A stretch of 64,000 nucleotides of DNA. Source: Nitrosomonas sp. PY1 (GTDB taxonomy: Bacteria; Pseudomonadota; Gammaproteobacteria; Burkholderiales; Nitrosomonadaceae). Position numbers and translations under genes: made by a program. How positions within the stretch are numbered: the first letter of the stretch is position 1; every line of letters starts with the position of its first letter. This document shows positions 46,827 through 54,972 of this stretch, one piece after another. Below the pieces are notes generated by a model, which was given only the letters and a program-made list of their open reading frames with translations, was not told the origin of the DNA and did not search any database. The stretch lies in NCBI RefSeq assembly GCF_022836435.1, contig NZ_BQXC01000001.1, positions 1,128,121-1,192,120 of the forward strand, in the 5' to 3' direction.

Positions 46827-49800
46827 CTAGGCTTGAAATAAAGCTTCAAGGAGCTTGAAGGCTGGTACTTCGGGAAAGTAATGCGTGATATCCGACAATG
46901 CCTGTCGCTGTAATTGTATGCGTAGCTCGTTATCAGACACCAGTCGATCAAGTGCGTGACAGCATGCGCTTGGATCTTTTGTATCAACAAGTAGTGCATT
47001 TTTTTCATGAGAAGCAAAACTGCTTGCACCACCGTTCTCAGGTAAAATCACCGCTACACCGCAAGCCATCGCTTCCATTGCGGTGAGTCCCATCGCTTGG
47101 TAATCTGAAAAATCGACGAAAATATCAACTTCGTTCAGTAATAAGGCGACTTGTTCGGGCGTTTGCTTGCCCAGATTGTTCCAAGCAAAGTCTCGTGGTA
47201 AGGCAAGAAATCCAGGTGTATCGCTTTCTTCGCCGAATAAAAAAATTTCAATTTGTTTTCCGTATTTTTGCTCAATGATTTTTAGTACTTTCATTGTCAG
47301 GTATGGGCCTCGGCGCGGCGAGGAAGATCTGATCATTGCGGCGATACGTAAGGGTCGCTCGGGCCAGGAAGGATCTTTGCGTAGCCTCGGTCTAAATAAA
47401 TCTATATCAATACTCGGGCCGAGTACAGTACAGTCAACTTTAGTTTCTTCTGAAACTTTCTGGCGGTTCCAGTTTGTTTTTGTGACGCAGATTAAATCCG
47501 GAATCAATGTATAAGAAGCTAATGCCTTTTTGTACTCAGCTGTCCCTTCTTTATAAAAATAAGGCTCGAAATCTTGTATGTAATAGCCCAAAATCGGCCT
47601 TGAATGCGTATTTTTTGCTAATGGTGCGATCCAGGCGACAGAAGTGTTGAAGGTGGCGATAACGGCATCGAAATCCTCGCAAAGCTTAGGTATTGACTCT
47701 TCATTTGGCGCATAGACGGTAGGGATATCAAGTTCAGGATAACTATTTTCAAAATCTACTTGCAAATAAGAGAAATTCAATAACCAGGTATCTATACCCA
47801 TCTTTATGAGAGCCTGAGCTTCACTGATCAGAACGTTTGCACCTCCCCCGGCTTCTCTTGTCGGCAATATAAAGATTATCTTCTTGCCTTTCCATTGGGC
47901 CTTTGCCTTTTTGATGAATTCGTGGCGTTCAAACAATCGCTTCGCGTGAGCGCGTATGCCTTCCAATACGCGATTGTACCGGCAAAAATACACACCTTCG
48001 TCTATCAAAGATTGCCCATGCTTTTTGGCTAAAACTTGTCCGGCATGTTCGCATAACAGACGGCGACGCTCTGTTGAATAACTCTTGGATTGAGCATGAT
48101 AAATATAGACATCATCGGCTATCGCCAGTGACCATCCCGCCTGTCTTGAGCGCAAGCAATAATCGTTTTCTTCACCATAGCCTTGAGCAAAATTCTGTTC
48201 GTCAAGTTTACCGATTTCGTCAATTAAAGCCCGTTTAATCAATAGGCAAAAACCGTTTAGGAAGGGGATACGCGGATACAGTTGCCCGGAATAAATAGCT
48301 ACTTGCTGTGCCATTTCTTCCACGGTCATTTCAGCTGGTAAAGGATTGCTTGACCAATCACCATTTTGTTCGATATCCGGAATAGACTGCCAGGAAGCGG
48401 TGTTACTCAATGGGCCAATTATGCCCAGACTAGAATCGGATTCGGCGCAGGAAATCATACGATCGAGCCACTCAGCACTTACTACCGTGTCACTATTGAG
48501 TAAGACTACATAGGGAGACCGTGAAGCTCCAATTCCTTGATTTGCAGCCAGCGTGTAGCCACGAGCCGATTCATTCCTGATCAATTGAGCGTTGTTATCT
48601 TTTGCAAAATTCTTAAGGTAATCACGGGTCTCTATGTCACTGCCATCATCGACTAAAATTAATTCATAGGGAGGACATGTGTGGCGTATCACCGACGCCA
48701 GGCATTTTTTGACGTCTTCCAAAGCATTGTGAACACAGATGATAATATCAACAGCCACTGTATGAGGCACGAGATCAGGGCGGGATATCGTAGTGTTCGT
48801 AAATCTGCTTATTTCTCTGGGTGGCTGGCGACACGATGCATACATTCTCAAACTATTGCGCACTCCTTGGGGGCCTTCCTCCAGTAATTTCTGGCACATC
48901 TTGAGTATCAAGCGCCTCCCACCTTGCCAACCGCCACCATGTTCCCGAATAAAACTTGAGCTGAGTGCCAAAACATATGAGATGCGCCGCGCTTGCAAAC
49001 CTATTCGACGATAAGGCGCAGTAATCTTCCATGAATTTGAATTATAAAGCGCGTTGATATCCTGTTTGTGTTTCGCTACTTCTCGCGTGTACTCTGTTAT
49101 CGCCTGCTTGTGCTCTGCTATCTCTCGCTTGTATTGCGTTATTTCTTGCTTGTACTCCGTTATCGCTTGCTTGTGTTCTGCCACTTCTTGTTTGTATTCA
49201 TTACATTCGGCCTGCTGTTCATGGAGTTGGTTGTGTAATTGCTCCAGCAATGCTTCTCTGTATTCAATGAGTTCGTTGATTTTTTCACCAGGCCAAATAG
49301 ATTTCCACTTATCAAAATAAGCGCCTTTTGCTTTGCGGATAAAGCTCTTGTCAGTTTCCAATCCAAAACCGGAATGACCGTAATTCCGATAACAAGCGGT
49401 AATCTGGTCAACGTGAATAAAGTCCGTGTATTGCGTCATCTGCACCCAGAAATCCCAATCTTCGTATACCTCCAGCGTTTCATCAAATCTACAACCATCG
49501 TCAAGCAGAGATCTTTCAAATAATGTCGCATGGATCGGTAGATAATTTCTTCCCCATAGTCTTTGCCAGTGAAAGGGTTGATTCAGCAAATCTGTTGTTT
49601 CTAATACACCTCCCCTGTAATGTTCAACGCGTACGCCAGCATAAGCGCAGCGGGCGTTATTTTGGCTTTGTAAGGTATTTACTAAACCGGCGATATGCTC
49701 AGAATAAAACCAATCATCATCGTCGAGAAAAATTAGATATTTTCCAGCAGCTTGGTTCAGACCGACATTCGCTGCTCGGCTACGATTCAATTGTTCGTCG

Positions 49801-50003
49801 CTTCCGATCATCCGTATTGGAAAACATCCGTACCACTCACCCATTTCTCGGTGATTTGCACCTTTGGCATTGATGATGATGATTTCAATGTTCGGATAAG
49901 TCTGCGAAGCTACGGAATTAAGTGCATCGACCAGTGTCGAGCGATCCATGCTGCGAATAATAACGCTCACCAAGGGAAAAGTAACATTTTTCTCTTCAGA
50001 CAT
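46827..50003 (-). CDS. Three-domain glycosyltransferase (GT2-coiled coil-GT2-GT4)
   Basis: The 1058-residue protein has a first GT2 domain (PLVSVIIRSMDRSTLVDALN, YLIFLDDDDWFYSEH; about 8-230), a coiled coil (about 255-325) built of repeats such as EVAEHKQAITEYKQEI, a second GT2 domain (VDIIICVHNALEDVKKCLAS, LVDDGSD; about 425-650) and a C-terminal GT4-like domain (about 715-1055; VDIFVDFSDYQAMGLTAMEA, MACGVAVILPENGGAS). It probably adds several sugars in assembly of the surface glycan served by the flippase and pyruvyltransferase. The exact sugars cannot be read from the sequence. Confidence 0.88.
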   Translation of the reverse strand: MSEEKNVTFPLVSVIIRSMDRSTLVDALNSVASQTYPNIEIIIINAKGANHREMGEWYGCFPIRMIGSDEQLNRSRAANVGLNQAAGKYLIFLDDDDWFYSEHIAGLVNTLQSQNNARCAYAGVRVEHYRGGVLETTDLLNQPFHWQRLWGRNYLPIHATLFERSLLDDGCRFDETLEVYEDWDFWVQMTQYTDFIHVDQITACYRNYGHSGFGLETDKSFIRKAKGAYFDKWKSIWPGEKINELIEYREALLEQLHNQLHEQQAECNEYKQEVAEHKQAITEYKQEITQYKREIAEHKQAITEYTREVAKHKQDINALYNSNSWKITAPYRRIGLQARRISYVLALSSSFIREHGGGWQGGRRLILKMCQKLLEEGPQGVRNSLRMYASCRQPPREISRFTNTTISRPDLVPHTVAVDIIICVHNALEDVKKCLASVIRHTCPPYELILVDDGSDIETRDYLKNFAKDNNAQLIRNESARGYTLAANQGIGASRSPYVVLLNSDTVVSAEWLDRMISCAESDSSLGIIGPLSNTASWQSIPDIEQNGDWSSNPLPAEMTVEEMAQQVAIYSGQLYPRIPFLNGFCLLIKRALIDEIGKLDEQNFAQGYGEENDYCLRSRQAGWSLAIADDVYIYHAQSKSYSTERRRLLCEHAGQVLAKKHGQSLIDEGVYFCRYNRVLEGIRAHAKRLFERHEFIKKAKAQWKGKKIIFILPTREAGGGANVLISEAQALIKMGIDTWLLNFSYLQVDFENSYPELDIPTVYAPNEESIPKLCEDFDAVIATFNTSVAWIAPLAKNTHSRPILGYYIQDFEPYFYKEGTAEYKKALASYTLIPDLICVTKTNWNRQKVSEETKVDCTVLGPSIDIDLFRPRLRKDPSWPERPLRIAAMIRSSSPRRGPYLTMKVLKIIEQKYGKQIEIFLFGEESDTPGFLALPRDFAWNNLGKQTPEQVALLLNEVDIFVDFSDYQAMGLTAMEAMACGVAVILPENGGASSFASHEKNALLVDTKDPSACCHALDRLVSDNELRIQLQRQALSDITHYFPEVPAFKLLEALFQA

Positions 50004-50340
50004 TTTTGAATTCGGGGATCAATGAGGAACAGTTTGGGAGGTTGTGAGATTATTTCTTTAAAAGGCTTTCGAGACAGAAATGCAAGTTTAACATTTTTTG
50101 CAATATGCGGTATCTTGATTGTATCGCGTCAGCATGAGTTAGACAAAATTGCGGTATGCTAATTTTCATGAAGTCTGAAGTTTCATAAAATGAGGGAATG
50201 CAATGAGGAGATAGGAATGGAATTGCCGCATACACAGTATAGTCAGGAATTTAGGGAGCAATCTGAATCGCCCCGGGGCGATTCAATACTGATTTGATTC
50301 TTCATCTTCTCCTTTCCTCAAATCCTTTTATCACCAGAAA
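50004..50340. other. Intergenic region upstream of the glycosyltransferase gene
   Basis: No gene is seen. It contains the promoter region for the minus-strand glycosyltransferase gene, and AATCGCCCCGGGGCGATT at 50268-50285, a near-perfect GC-rich palindrome of unknown role. Confidence 0.45.
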
Positions 50341-50560
50341 ATCCAAGGCGATTCAAACCAAGTCCTGCTGGAAAATTACTACTTTTCCGGTGGATTGGAA
50401 GATCGTATCCGACAGTTCATCGATTACTGCAATCACCACATGAGTCATTGAATAATCTAACATCGGCTGATGTCTTTTATAGTCGAGGGTAATCTATTCT
50501 GGATGAGCATGAAAAAATAAAACAACGAACCTTAGCTTTACGGCGCCAGATATTTTTGCC
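50341..50560 (+). pseudogene. IS3-family transposase C-terminal remnant
   Basis: The plus strand reads LLENYYFSGGLEDRIRQFID then YCNHHMSH and a stop; after a frameshift it continues ESLNNLTSADVFYSRG, a further stop, and ILDEHEKIKQRTLALRRQ. This is the closing part of an IS3-family OrfB integrase (NYY-L--I--F--YYN, HESLNNLTPADVYFGRG). A frameshift and a nonsense codon show it is dead. It differs from the IS3 remnant at 2.7 kb. Confidence 0.8.
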
Positions 50561-50823
50561 GATAGGTCAATTAATAACAATCCCGGTAAACTAAACCATT
50601 TCTTAATCCAGGCGCCTATCGGTCCATATTGCTTTGACGACATACAGTAACAGACAAATTATTCACTTTGAAAGGTGTTGATCAATATCGTTCACACTAT
50701 TAATTTCCCTACGCCAGGATGATAATTCATAAGTTGTGATCATGATCTTGCGTAACCTTGAGAAAAATTGCAAGATGCCTACTGTTACCTGGAAACAACC
50801 AGTCAATTTTTTAGGATTTTTCT
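50561..50823. promoter_or_regulatory. Region between IS3 remnant and phoR-like gene
   Basis: No gene. The kinase promoter must lie here unless transcription enters from upstream. I see no clear Pho box. Confidence 0.4.
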
Positions 50824-52125
50824 GTGTCCAATATTTGGAAGCGTTTCATTTATATTATTCTAATTACGCTGATTTTTAGTGGATTTTTTTGGATGGCTTT
50901 CGGCGTGACATTTGCCTTGTTACTGTTTAGTGCGACACTATTCTGGATCGCGTTACACCATGTTTCGCATCTGGTTGCGCTAGAGCGCTGGTTGTTATTA
51001 CCTGAGCAGCTTTCTGCCAATATTCCAGCCGGTAGTGGTGAATGGGATGATGTATTTGCATATTTAGCCCGTTACGTACGCCAGCATAGCCAGAGCCAAG
51101 AATTGCTGAGCATGGCGCTAGAGCGTATGCGTAATGTAACTGCTGCTATGCCGGATGGCATTGTGTTATTGACTGAAAACGATCGGATTGAATGGTGTAA
51201 TCCGGTTGCTGAGGATCATCTAGGAATAAGTTCGGTGCTCGATTCAGGGCAACAAATTACGCATTTAGTGCGACAAGTTCCGTTCGTCGAGTATTTGTCG
51301 GTACGTAATTTCACCAAGCCGTTAGTTTTGAATCAAACGCGCCGACGGCATAAAAGCGTTTTTTCCTTGCAATTCGTACCCTATGGCTTCAACCAAAAAT
51401 TGCTTATTAGCCGAGACATTACCCGATTTGAGAAGCTTGAAACAATGCGTCAAGATTTTATCGCCAATGTTTCACATGAATTACGCACACCACTTACGGT
51501 GATTAATGGTTTTCTTGATACGCTAACGCATGAGGAAACCACACCGGATTTTGATAAAAGGGCTTTAACGTTGATGTCGGAACAAGCAATTCGCATGCAA
51601 TCTCTGGTAGAAGATCTTTTGATCTTGTCGCGCTTGGAAAATGAGCAAAATAAAATCAATGAAACGATCATTAATGTGGCTGATTTGCTCAATGAAATTC
51701 TGCGCGATGTAGAATCGCTCGACACCGAAAAGCATTCGATTAGATTGAATATCGCAACACATAGCCAACTACTGGGTAGTCAAACTGAATTGCGTAGTGC
51801 GTTTAGTAATTTGATCAATAATGCAGTGCGTTATACCCCAGAGGGCGGTGAGATCAGTATTCATTGGCAAGAAAAGGATGGTCAAGGTATATTTTATGTA
51901 CAGGATAGCGGTATCGGTATTGAAGCTCAGCATATTCCTCGATTGACTGAGCGTTTTTATCGGATTGACACCAGTCGTTCGCGAGAAACTGGAGGAACAG
52001 GACTCGGACTAGCGATTGTTAAACACGTCGTGAATCGGCATGATGGAGGTTTGCAAATCACGAGTGAGATCGGTAAGGGAAGTCGCTTTACAATTGTTTT
52101 TCCAGCCAAACGACTGGTTGCATAA
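50824..52125 (+). CDS. phoR: PhoR-type sensor histidine kinase
   Basis: The 433-residue protein starts at a GTG. Two hydrophobic helices (about 8-45) are followed by a region of the PhoR family, a PAS domain (VTAAMPDGIVLLTENDRIEW, about 103-200), HisKA with FIANVSHELRTPLTVINGFL (phospho-His about 217) and HATPase_c (NLINNAVRYTPEGGEI, DSGIGIEAQHIPRLTERFYR, GTGLGLAIVKHVV). Architecture and length match the phosphate-regulon kinase PhoR. The response regulator PhoB, usually immediately upstream, is not present; IS debris is found instead, so the partner must be elsewhere or has been lost. Confidence 0.85.
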   Translation: MSNIWKRFIYIILITLIFSGFFWMAFGVTFALLLFSATLFWIALHHVSHLVALERWLLLPEQLSANIPAGSGEWDDVFAYLARYVRQHSQSQELLSMALERMRNVTAAMPDGIVLLTENDRIEWCNPVAEDHLGISSVLDSGQQITHLVRQVPFVEYLSVRNFTKPLVLNQTRRRHKSVFSLQFVPYGFNQKLLISRDITRFEKLETMRQDFIANVSHELRTPLTVINGFLDTLTHEETTPDFDKRALTLMSEQAIRMQSLVEDLLILSRLENEQNKINETIINVADLLNEILRDVESLDTEKHSIRLNIATHSQLLGSQTELRSAFSNLINNAVRYTPEGGEISIHWQEKDGQGIFYVQDSGIGIEAQHIPRLTERFYRIDTSRSRETGGTGLGLAIVKHVVNRHDGGLQITSEIGKGSRFTIVFPAKRLVA

Positions 52126-52168
52126 GCAAAAGTATTCTAATAAATATTTCTCAATGCATTTACTAGAG

Positions 52169-53014
52169 TTACGATTCAACTTTTTCGGGTGTTGTTTTTA
52201 TAATTCTTTGTAACGATTTAGCCAATAACGACAAACCAAACAATAGTGTGCTGAATAATACGATAGTAGTACCCGAAGCGACATTAAAAATATAACTTAG
52301 ATACATTCCGATAATGCCTGAAAAGGTGCCGATCAGTGTGGAGTAAATCATCATTTTGCTAAAACTATCGGTTAAAATTCGCGCAGTAATAGCGGGTGCA
52401 ATCAGCGTTGCGGCGACCATCGTAACACCGGTCACATTGAGTGAAGCGATGACAGCAAGGGTAAGTATGATTGAAAATAGCAGTTGCACCGATGCGGTTT
52501 TAATACCCGATACGTGCGCTACCTCTTGATCAAATGTTGAGAAGAGTAGGGCACGGTAGGAAAAAAATAGAGTGATAAAGGTGACAACGGTGACGATGCC
52601 GATGATGAGCAGATCATCGTCATTGATTCCTAAAATATTACCGAACAAGGCCGCTTCAAAATTTTGCTTGAAATTGCGCAATTTACTTACGATGGCAACA
52701 CCTAATGCAAACATTGCTGTTGTAACAATACCGATGGCTGCATCGAGTTTGATTTTGTTGTTCTGAGTAATTTTATTAATGATCAGTGCGGCGGCTAATC
52801 CCATGGCGCATGCACCCACATAAAAATTCATATTCAGAGTGAATCCTACAATCGCTCCACCAATTGCGGCATGCGATAGCCCATGACCCACGTAGCTCAT
52901 CCCTCGTAATACTACGTATACGCCAATTAATCCACCGGTTGCACCAACCAAACTGGCGGCTAACAGACCACGAAGAAAAAAATCATATTGCAGTGGTTCA
53001 AACAAAAATTCCAT
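52169..53014 (-). CDS. Metal ABC transporter permease (ZnuB/MntB family)
   Basis: The 281-residue protein has about eight membrane helices and the ABC-3 family motif LRGMSYVGHGLSHAAIGGAI near residue 37. It also has INVTGVTMVAATLIAPAITA-type sequence near 200. It forms the channel for a cluster A-I divalent metal importer with the ATPase (4 bases upstream) and binding protein. The family carries Zn, Mn or Fe; the linked nikR gene suggests nickel (or nickel-responsive control of another metal). Confidence 0.93.
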   Translation of the reverse strand: MEFLFEPLQYDFFLRGLLAASLVGATGGLIGVYVVLRGMSYVGHGLSHAAIGGAIVGFTLNMNFYVGACAMGLAAALIINKITQNNKIKLDAAIGIVTTAMFALGVAIVSKLRNFKQNFEAALFGNILGINDDDLLIIGIVTVVTFITLFFSYRALLFSTFDQEVAHVSGIKTASVQLLFSIILTLAVIASLNVTGVTMVAATLIAPAITARILTDSFSKMMIYSTLIGTFSGIIGMYLSYIFNVASGTTIVLFSTLLFGLSLLAKSLQRIIKTTPEKVES

Positions 53015-53017
53015 TAA

Positions 53018-53830
53018 TTACGACTGATCCATAAACTGCAAAGGGGTGGTATGCGCAATTAGCAAGTGCCCTTCATGTTTTACAATGACGATATCGCCAC
53101 CATATGTTTTGGTGAGAATTTCATTGATGAATATATCGTGTGGGCGGCCTTGTGCGATGACACCTTTATTAAAACAAATCACCCAAGGCAGATGCGAGGC
53201 TACGGCATTCAGATCGTGCGTAGTCAATAATATGGTAATGCCTTCGCAATTCAAACTGCCTAATAGGTGTAATATTTCATGCTGTGTTTTGATATCGACG
53301 CCGGAAGTGGGTTCATCAAGAATCAGAATCTTCGGATTGCTGATCAAGGCGCGCGCCAAGAAAGTGCGTTGACGCTGGCCACCGGAGATCGCGAGAATGT
53401 GCTTTTTTAAGCAACCATTGATGTTCAAGCGCTCGGCCAGATCATAAATTTGTTGACGCTCATGTTTTGTCAACCAAGGCAAAATACGACCACTGGTATA
53501 AAGCCCCATGGCAATGACCTCTTCAACTGTGACAGGAAAATTCCAATCGACACTACCCAGTTGTGGTACATATCCAATGATACCCGGTTTAATTTTTTCA
53601 ACGGCATGACCATTCAGCCTGGCTTTACCGCAAGTTACCGGGTGCATACCCATCAGGATCTTAAGCAGCGTGGTTTTACCGCAAGCGGTCGGGCCTACAA
53701 TACCGGCAAATAATCCATGCGGAATTTCTAATGAAAGATTCTGGAATAACTGATGCTCATAACCTGCAGTGATATTGCAGAGGCTAATGGCTGAGTGTAA
53801 CGGTGTGTCAGAATCGATTATTGCTTGCAT
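53018..53830 (-). CDS. Metal ABC transporter ATP-binding protein (ZnuC/MntA type)
   Basis: Motifs: Walker A GPTACGKTTLLKIL, Q-loop YVPQLGSVDWNFPVTVEEVI, signature LAISGGQRQRTFLARAL, Walker B ILILDEPTSGVD and the His switch LLTTHDLN. The Q-loop phrasing DWNFPVTVE is typical of ATPases for manganese/zinc-type importers. The ATG at 53830 is used; a GTG at 53860 in the same frame is possible. Both overlap the end of the binding-protein gene, so the three genes are an operon. Confidence 0.93.
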   Translation of the reverse strand: MQAIIDSDTPLHSAISLCNITAGYEHQLFQNLSLEIPHGLFAGIVGPTACGKTTLLKILMGMHPVTCGKARLNGHAVEKIKPGIIGYVPQLGSVDWNFPVTVEEVIAMGLYTSGRILPWLTKHERQQIYDLAERLNINGCLKKHILAISGGQRQRTFLARALISNPKILILDEPTSGVDIKTQHEILHLLGSLNCEGITILLTTHDLNAVASHLPWVICFNKGVIAQGRPHDIFINEILTKTYGGDIVIVKHEGHLLIAHTTPLQFMDQS

Positions 53831-54782
53831 CAATGTTTGCTGTACAAGTTGCGTCTCCACCCAGCGCTTGTGTCATGACCGTCATATTATTTACCATCAT
53901 GCCGATGAAAGAATCGTTCGGAGGCGCTGGCAATTCATCGTCTGAAAGCTGGTCGATAAATTGCACATTGGCTTCGCGTGCGATTTGTTTCATGATTTTG
54001 CTGGGAAAAACATCCGAACCAAAAATAGCGGGTACACCGGCTTGCTTGATCTGTTTGATGACATTTATTACCTCTTGCGGTGCAGGTTCGGAGAAATCTG
54101 ACGGTTGGATAGCTGCAATGACGGTCATGCCATAGCGCGGTGCAAAATAGGCAAATGAGTCATGGTAAGTTACCAGCTTACGATTCTTTTCAGGAATTGT
54201 TTTAACACAAGCAAAAATGGCCTGGTCTAATTTTGTGAGTTTAGTGAGGTAGGTTTCGGTATTTAAAAAATAATATTCTCGATGCCTGGAATCCAACTCG
54301 CTCAAACTGTCTCGGATGATTTCGGCATATTGCATCACCAATTGGATGTTTAACCACAGATGTGGATTGGGGTGTCCATGTTCACGTGGGAAACTGAAAT
54401 CATATTGCCAATCTTCCTCTTTCAGTGTGCGATTGCCCAATTGCACAATACGTGTTCCGGGTTTTTTCACTTTCTCAGCTAATTTCAAAGTCGGTAACTC
54501 AAGGTCAAGGCCATTTGCGATGATCAAGTCGGCCGCTTGCAGTGTTTTGATATCGGACGGAATGGGCTCAAAAGTATGCGAGTCAACGCCATCCGGAACT
54601 ACGCCAATGACATTTACATAACCACCCCCAATGTTTCGTACCATGTTCGTGATGGGTGCAACGGTTGTAACGATTGTGAATTTCTTAGGATGCTCCGAAG
54701 CAAAAATCCGCTTTCCTAGCCCCAGAGAAATAAATATCGTTATGAAAAAAAAGAACAATAGGTAACGACTGTGAATTCTCAT
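53808..54782 (-). CDS. Metal ABC transporter substrate-binding protein (cluster A-I)
   Basis: The 324-residue protein has a signal peptide (YLLFFFFITIFISLGLGKRI). Metal-ligand positions of the ZnuA/MntC/PsaA class are visible: GVDSHTFEPIPSD, EHGHPNPHLWLN, TYHDSFAYFAPRYGM and IFGSDVFPSK. The His-rich charged loop of true ZnuA proteins is short here, so zinc is not assured. It is first in the operon and divergent from the TonB receptor gene, with two NikR-like palindromes between. Confidence 0.92.
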   Translation of the reverse strand: MRIHSRYLLFFFFITIFISLGLGKRIFASEHPKKFTIVTTVAPITNMVRNIGGGYVNVIGVVPDGVDSHTFEPIPSDIKTLQAADLIIANGLDLELPTLKLAEKVKKPGTRIVQLGNRTLKEEDWQYDFSFPREHGHPNPHLWLNIQLVMQYAEIIRDSLSELDSRHREYYFLNTETYLTKLTKLDQAIFACVKTIPEKNRKLVTYHDSFAYFAPRYGMTVIAAIQPSDFSEPAPQEVINVIKQIKQAGVPAIFGSDVFPSKIMKQIAREANVQFIDQLSDDELPAPPNDSFIGMMVNNMTVMTQALGGDATCTANIDASNNRF

Positions 54783-54837
54783 AGTTTTTTATTTTTTTTG
54801 CCAAGACATTTATATATAAGCTATTTTACACAGATTT

Positions 54838-54864
54838 GTATGAAAAAAACTTTATTTCTCATAC
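54838..54864. promoter_or_regulatory. NikR-like operator 1 (GTATGA-N15-TCATAC)
   Basis: GTATGA at 54838-54843 and TCATAC at 54859-54864 match the half-sites of the E. coli NikR operator, which is spaced by 16 bases rather than 15. It lies 56 bases upstream of the ABC operon start on the minus strand. A nikR gene is found 2.3 kb away in the same locus. Confidence 0.75.
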
Positions 54865-54887
54865 AGTATCACGATACACTGATATAT

Positions 54888-54914
54888 GTATGAAGAATTT
54901 TGTATATTTCATAC
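54888..54914. promoter_or_regulatory. NikR-like operator 2 (GTATGA-N15-TCATAC)
   Basis: A second copy with identical half-sites (54888-54893 and 54909-54914) and the same 15-base spacer, exactly 50 bases from the first. It lies 58 bases upstream of the TonB receptor ATG at 54973. The pair covers both divergent promoters symmetrically. Confidence 0.75.
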
Positions 54915-54972
54915 CGCAATTATTTTTTTACAGCATAGAGAGCTATTGTCAACAAATAGAAGATTTATTTTG

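Noticed and set aside
49040..49215. Short regular DNA repeats resembling a CRISPR array.
   Set aside because: They are in-frame codons of a coiled coil without spacer-repeat structure. No CRISPR array was found in the window.
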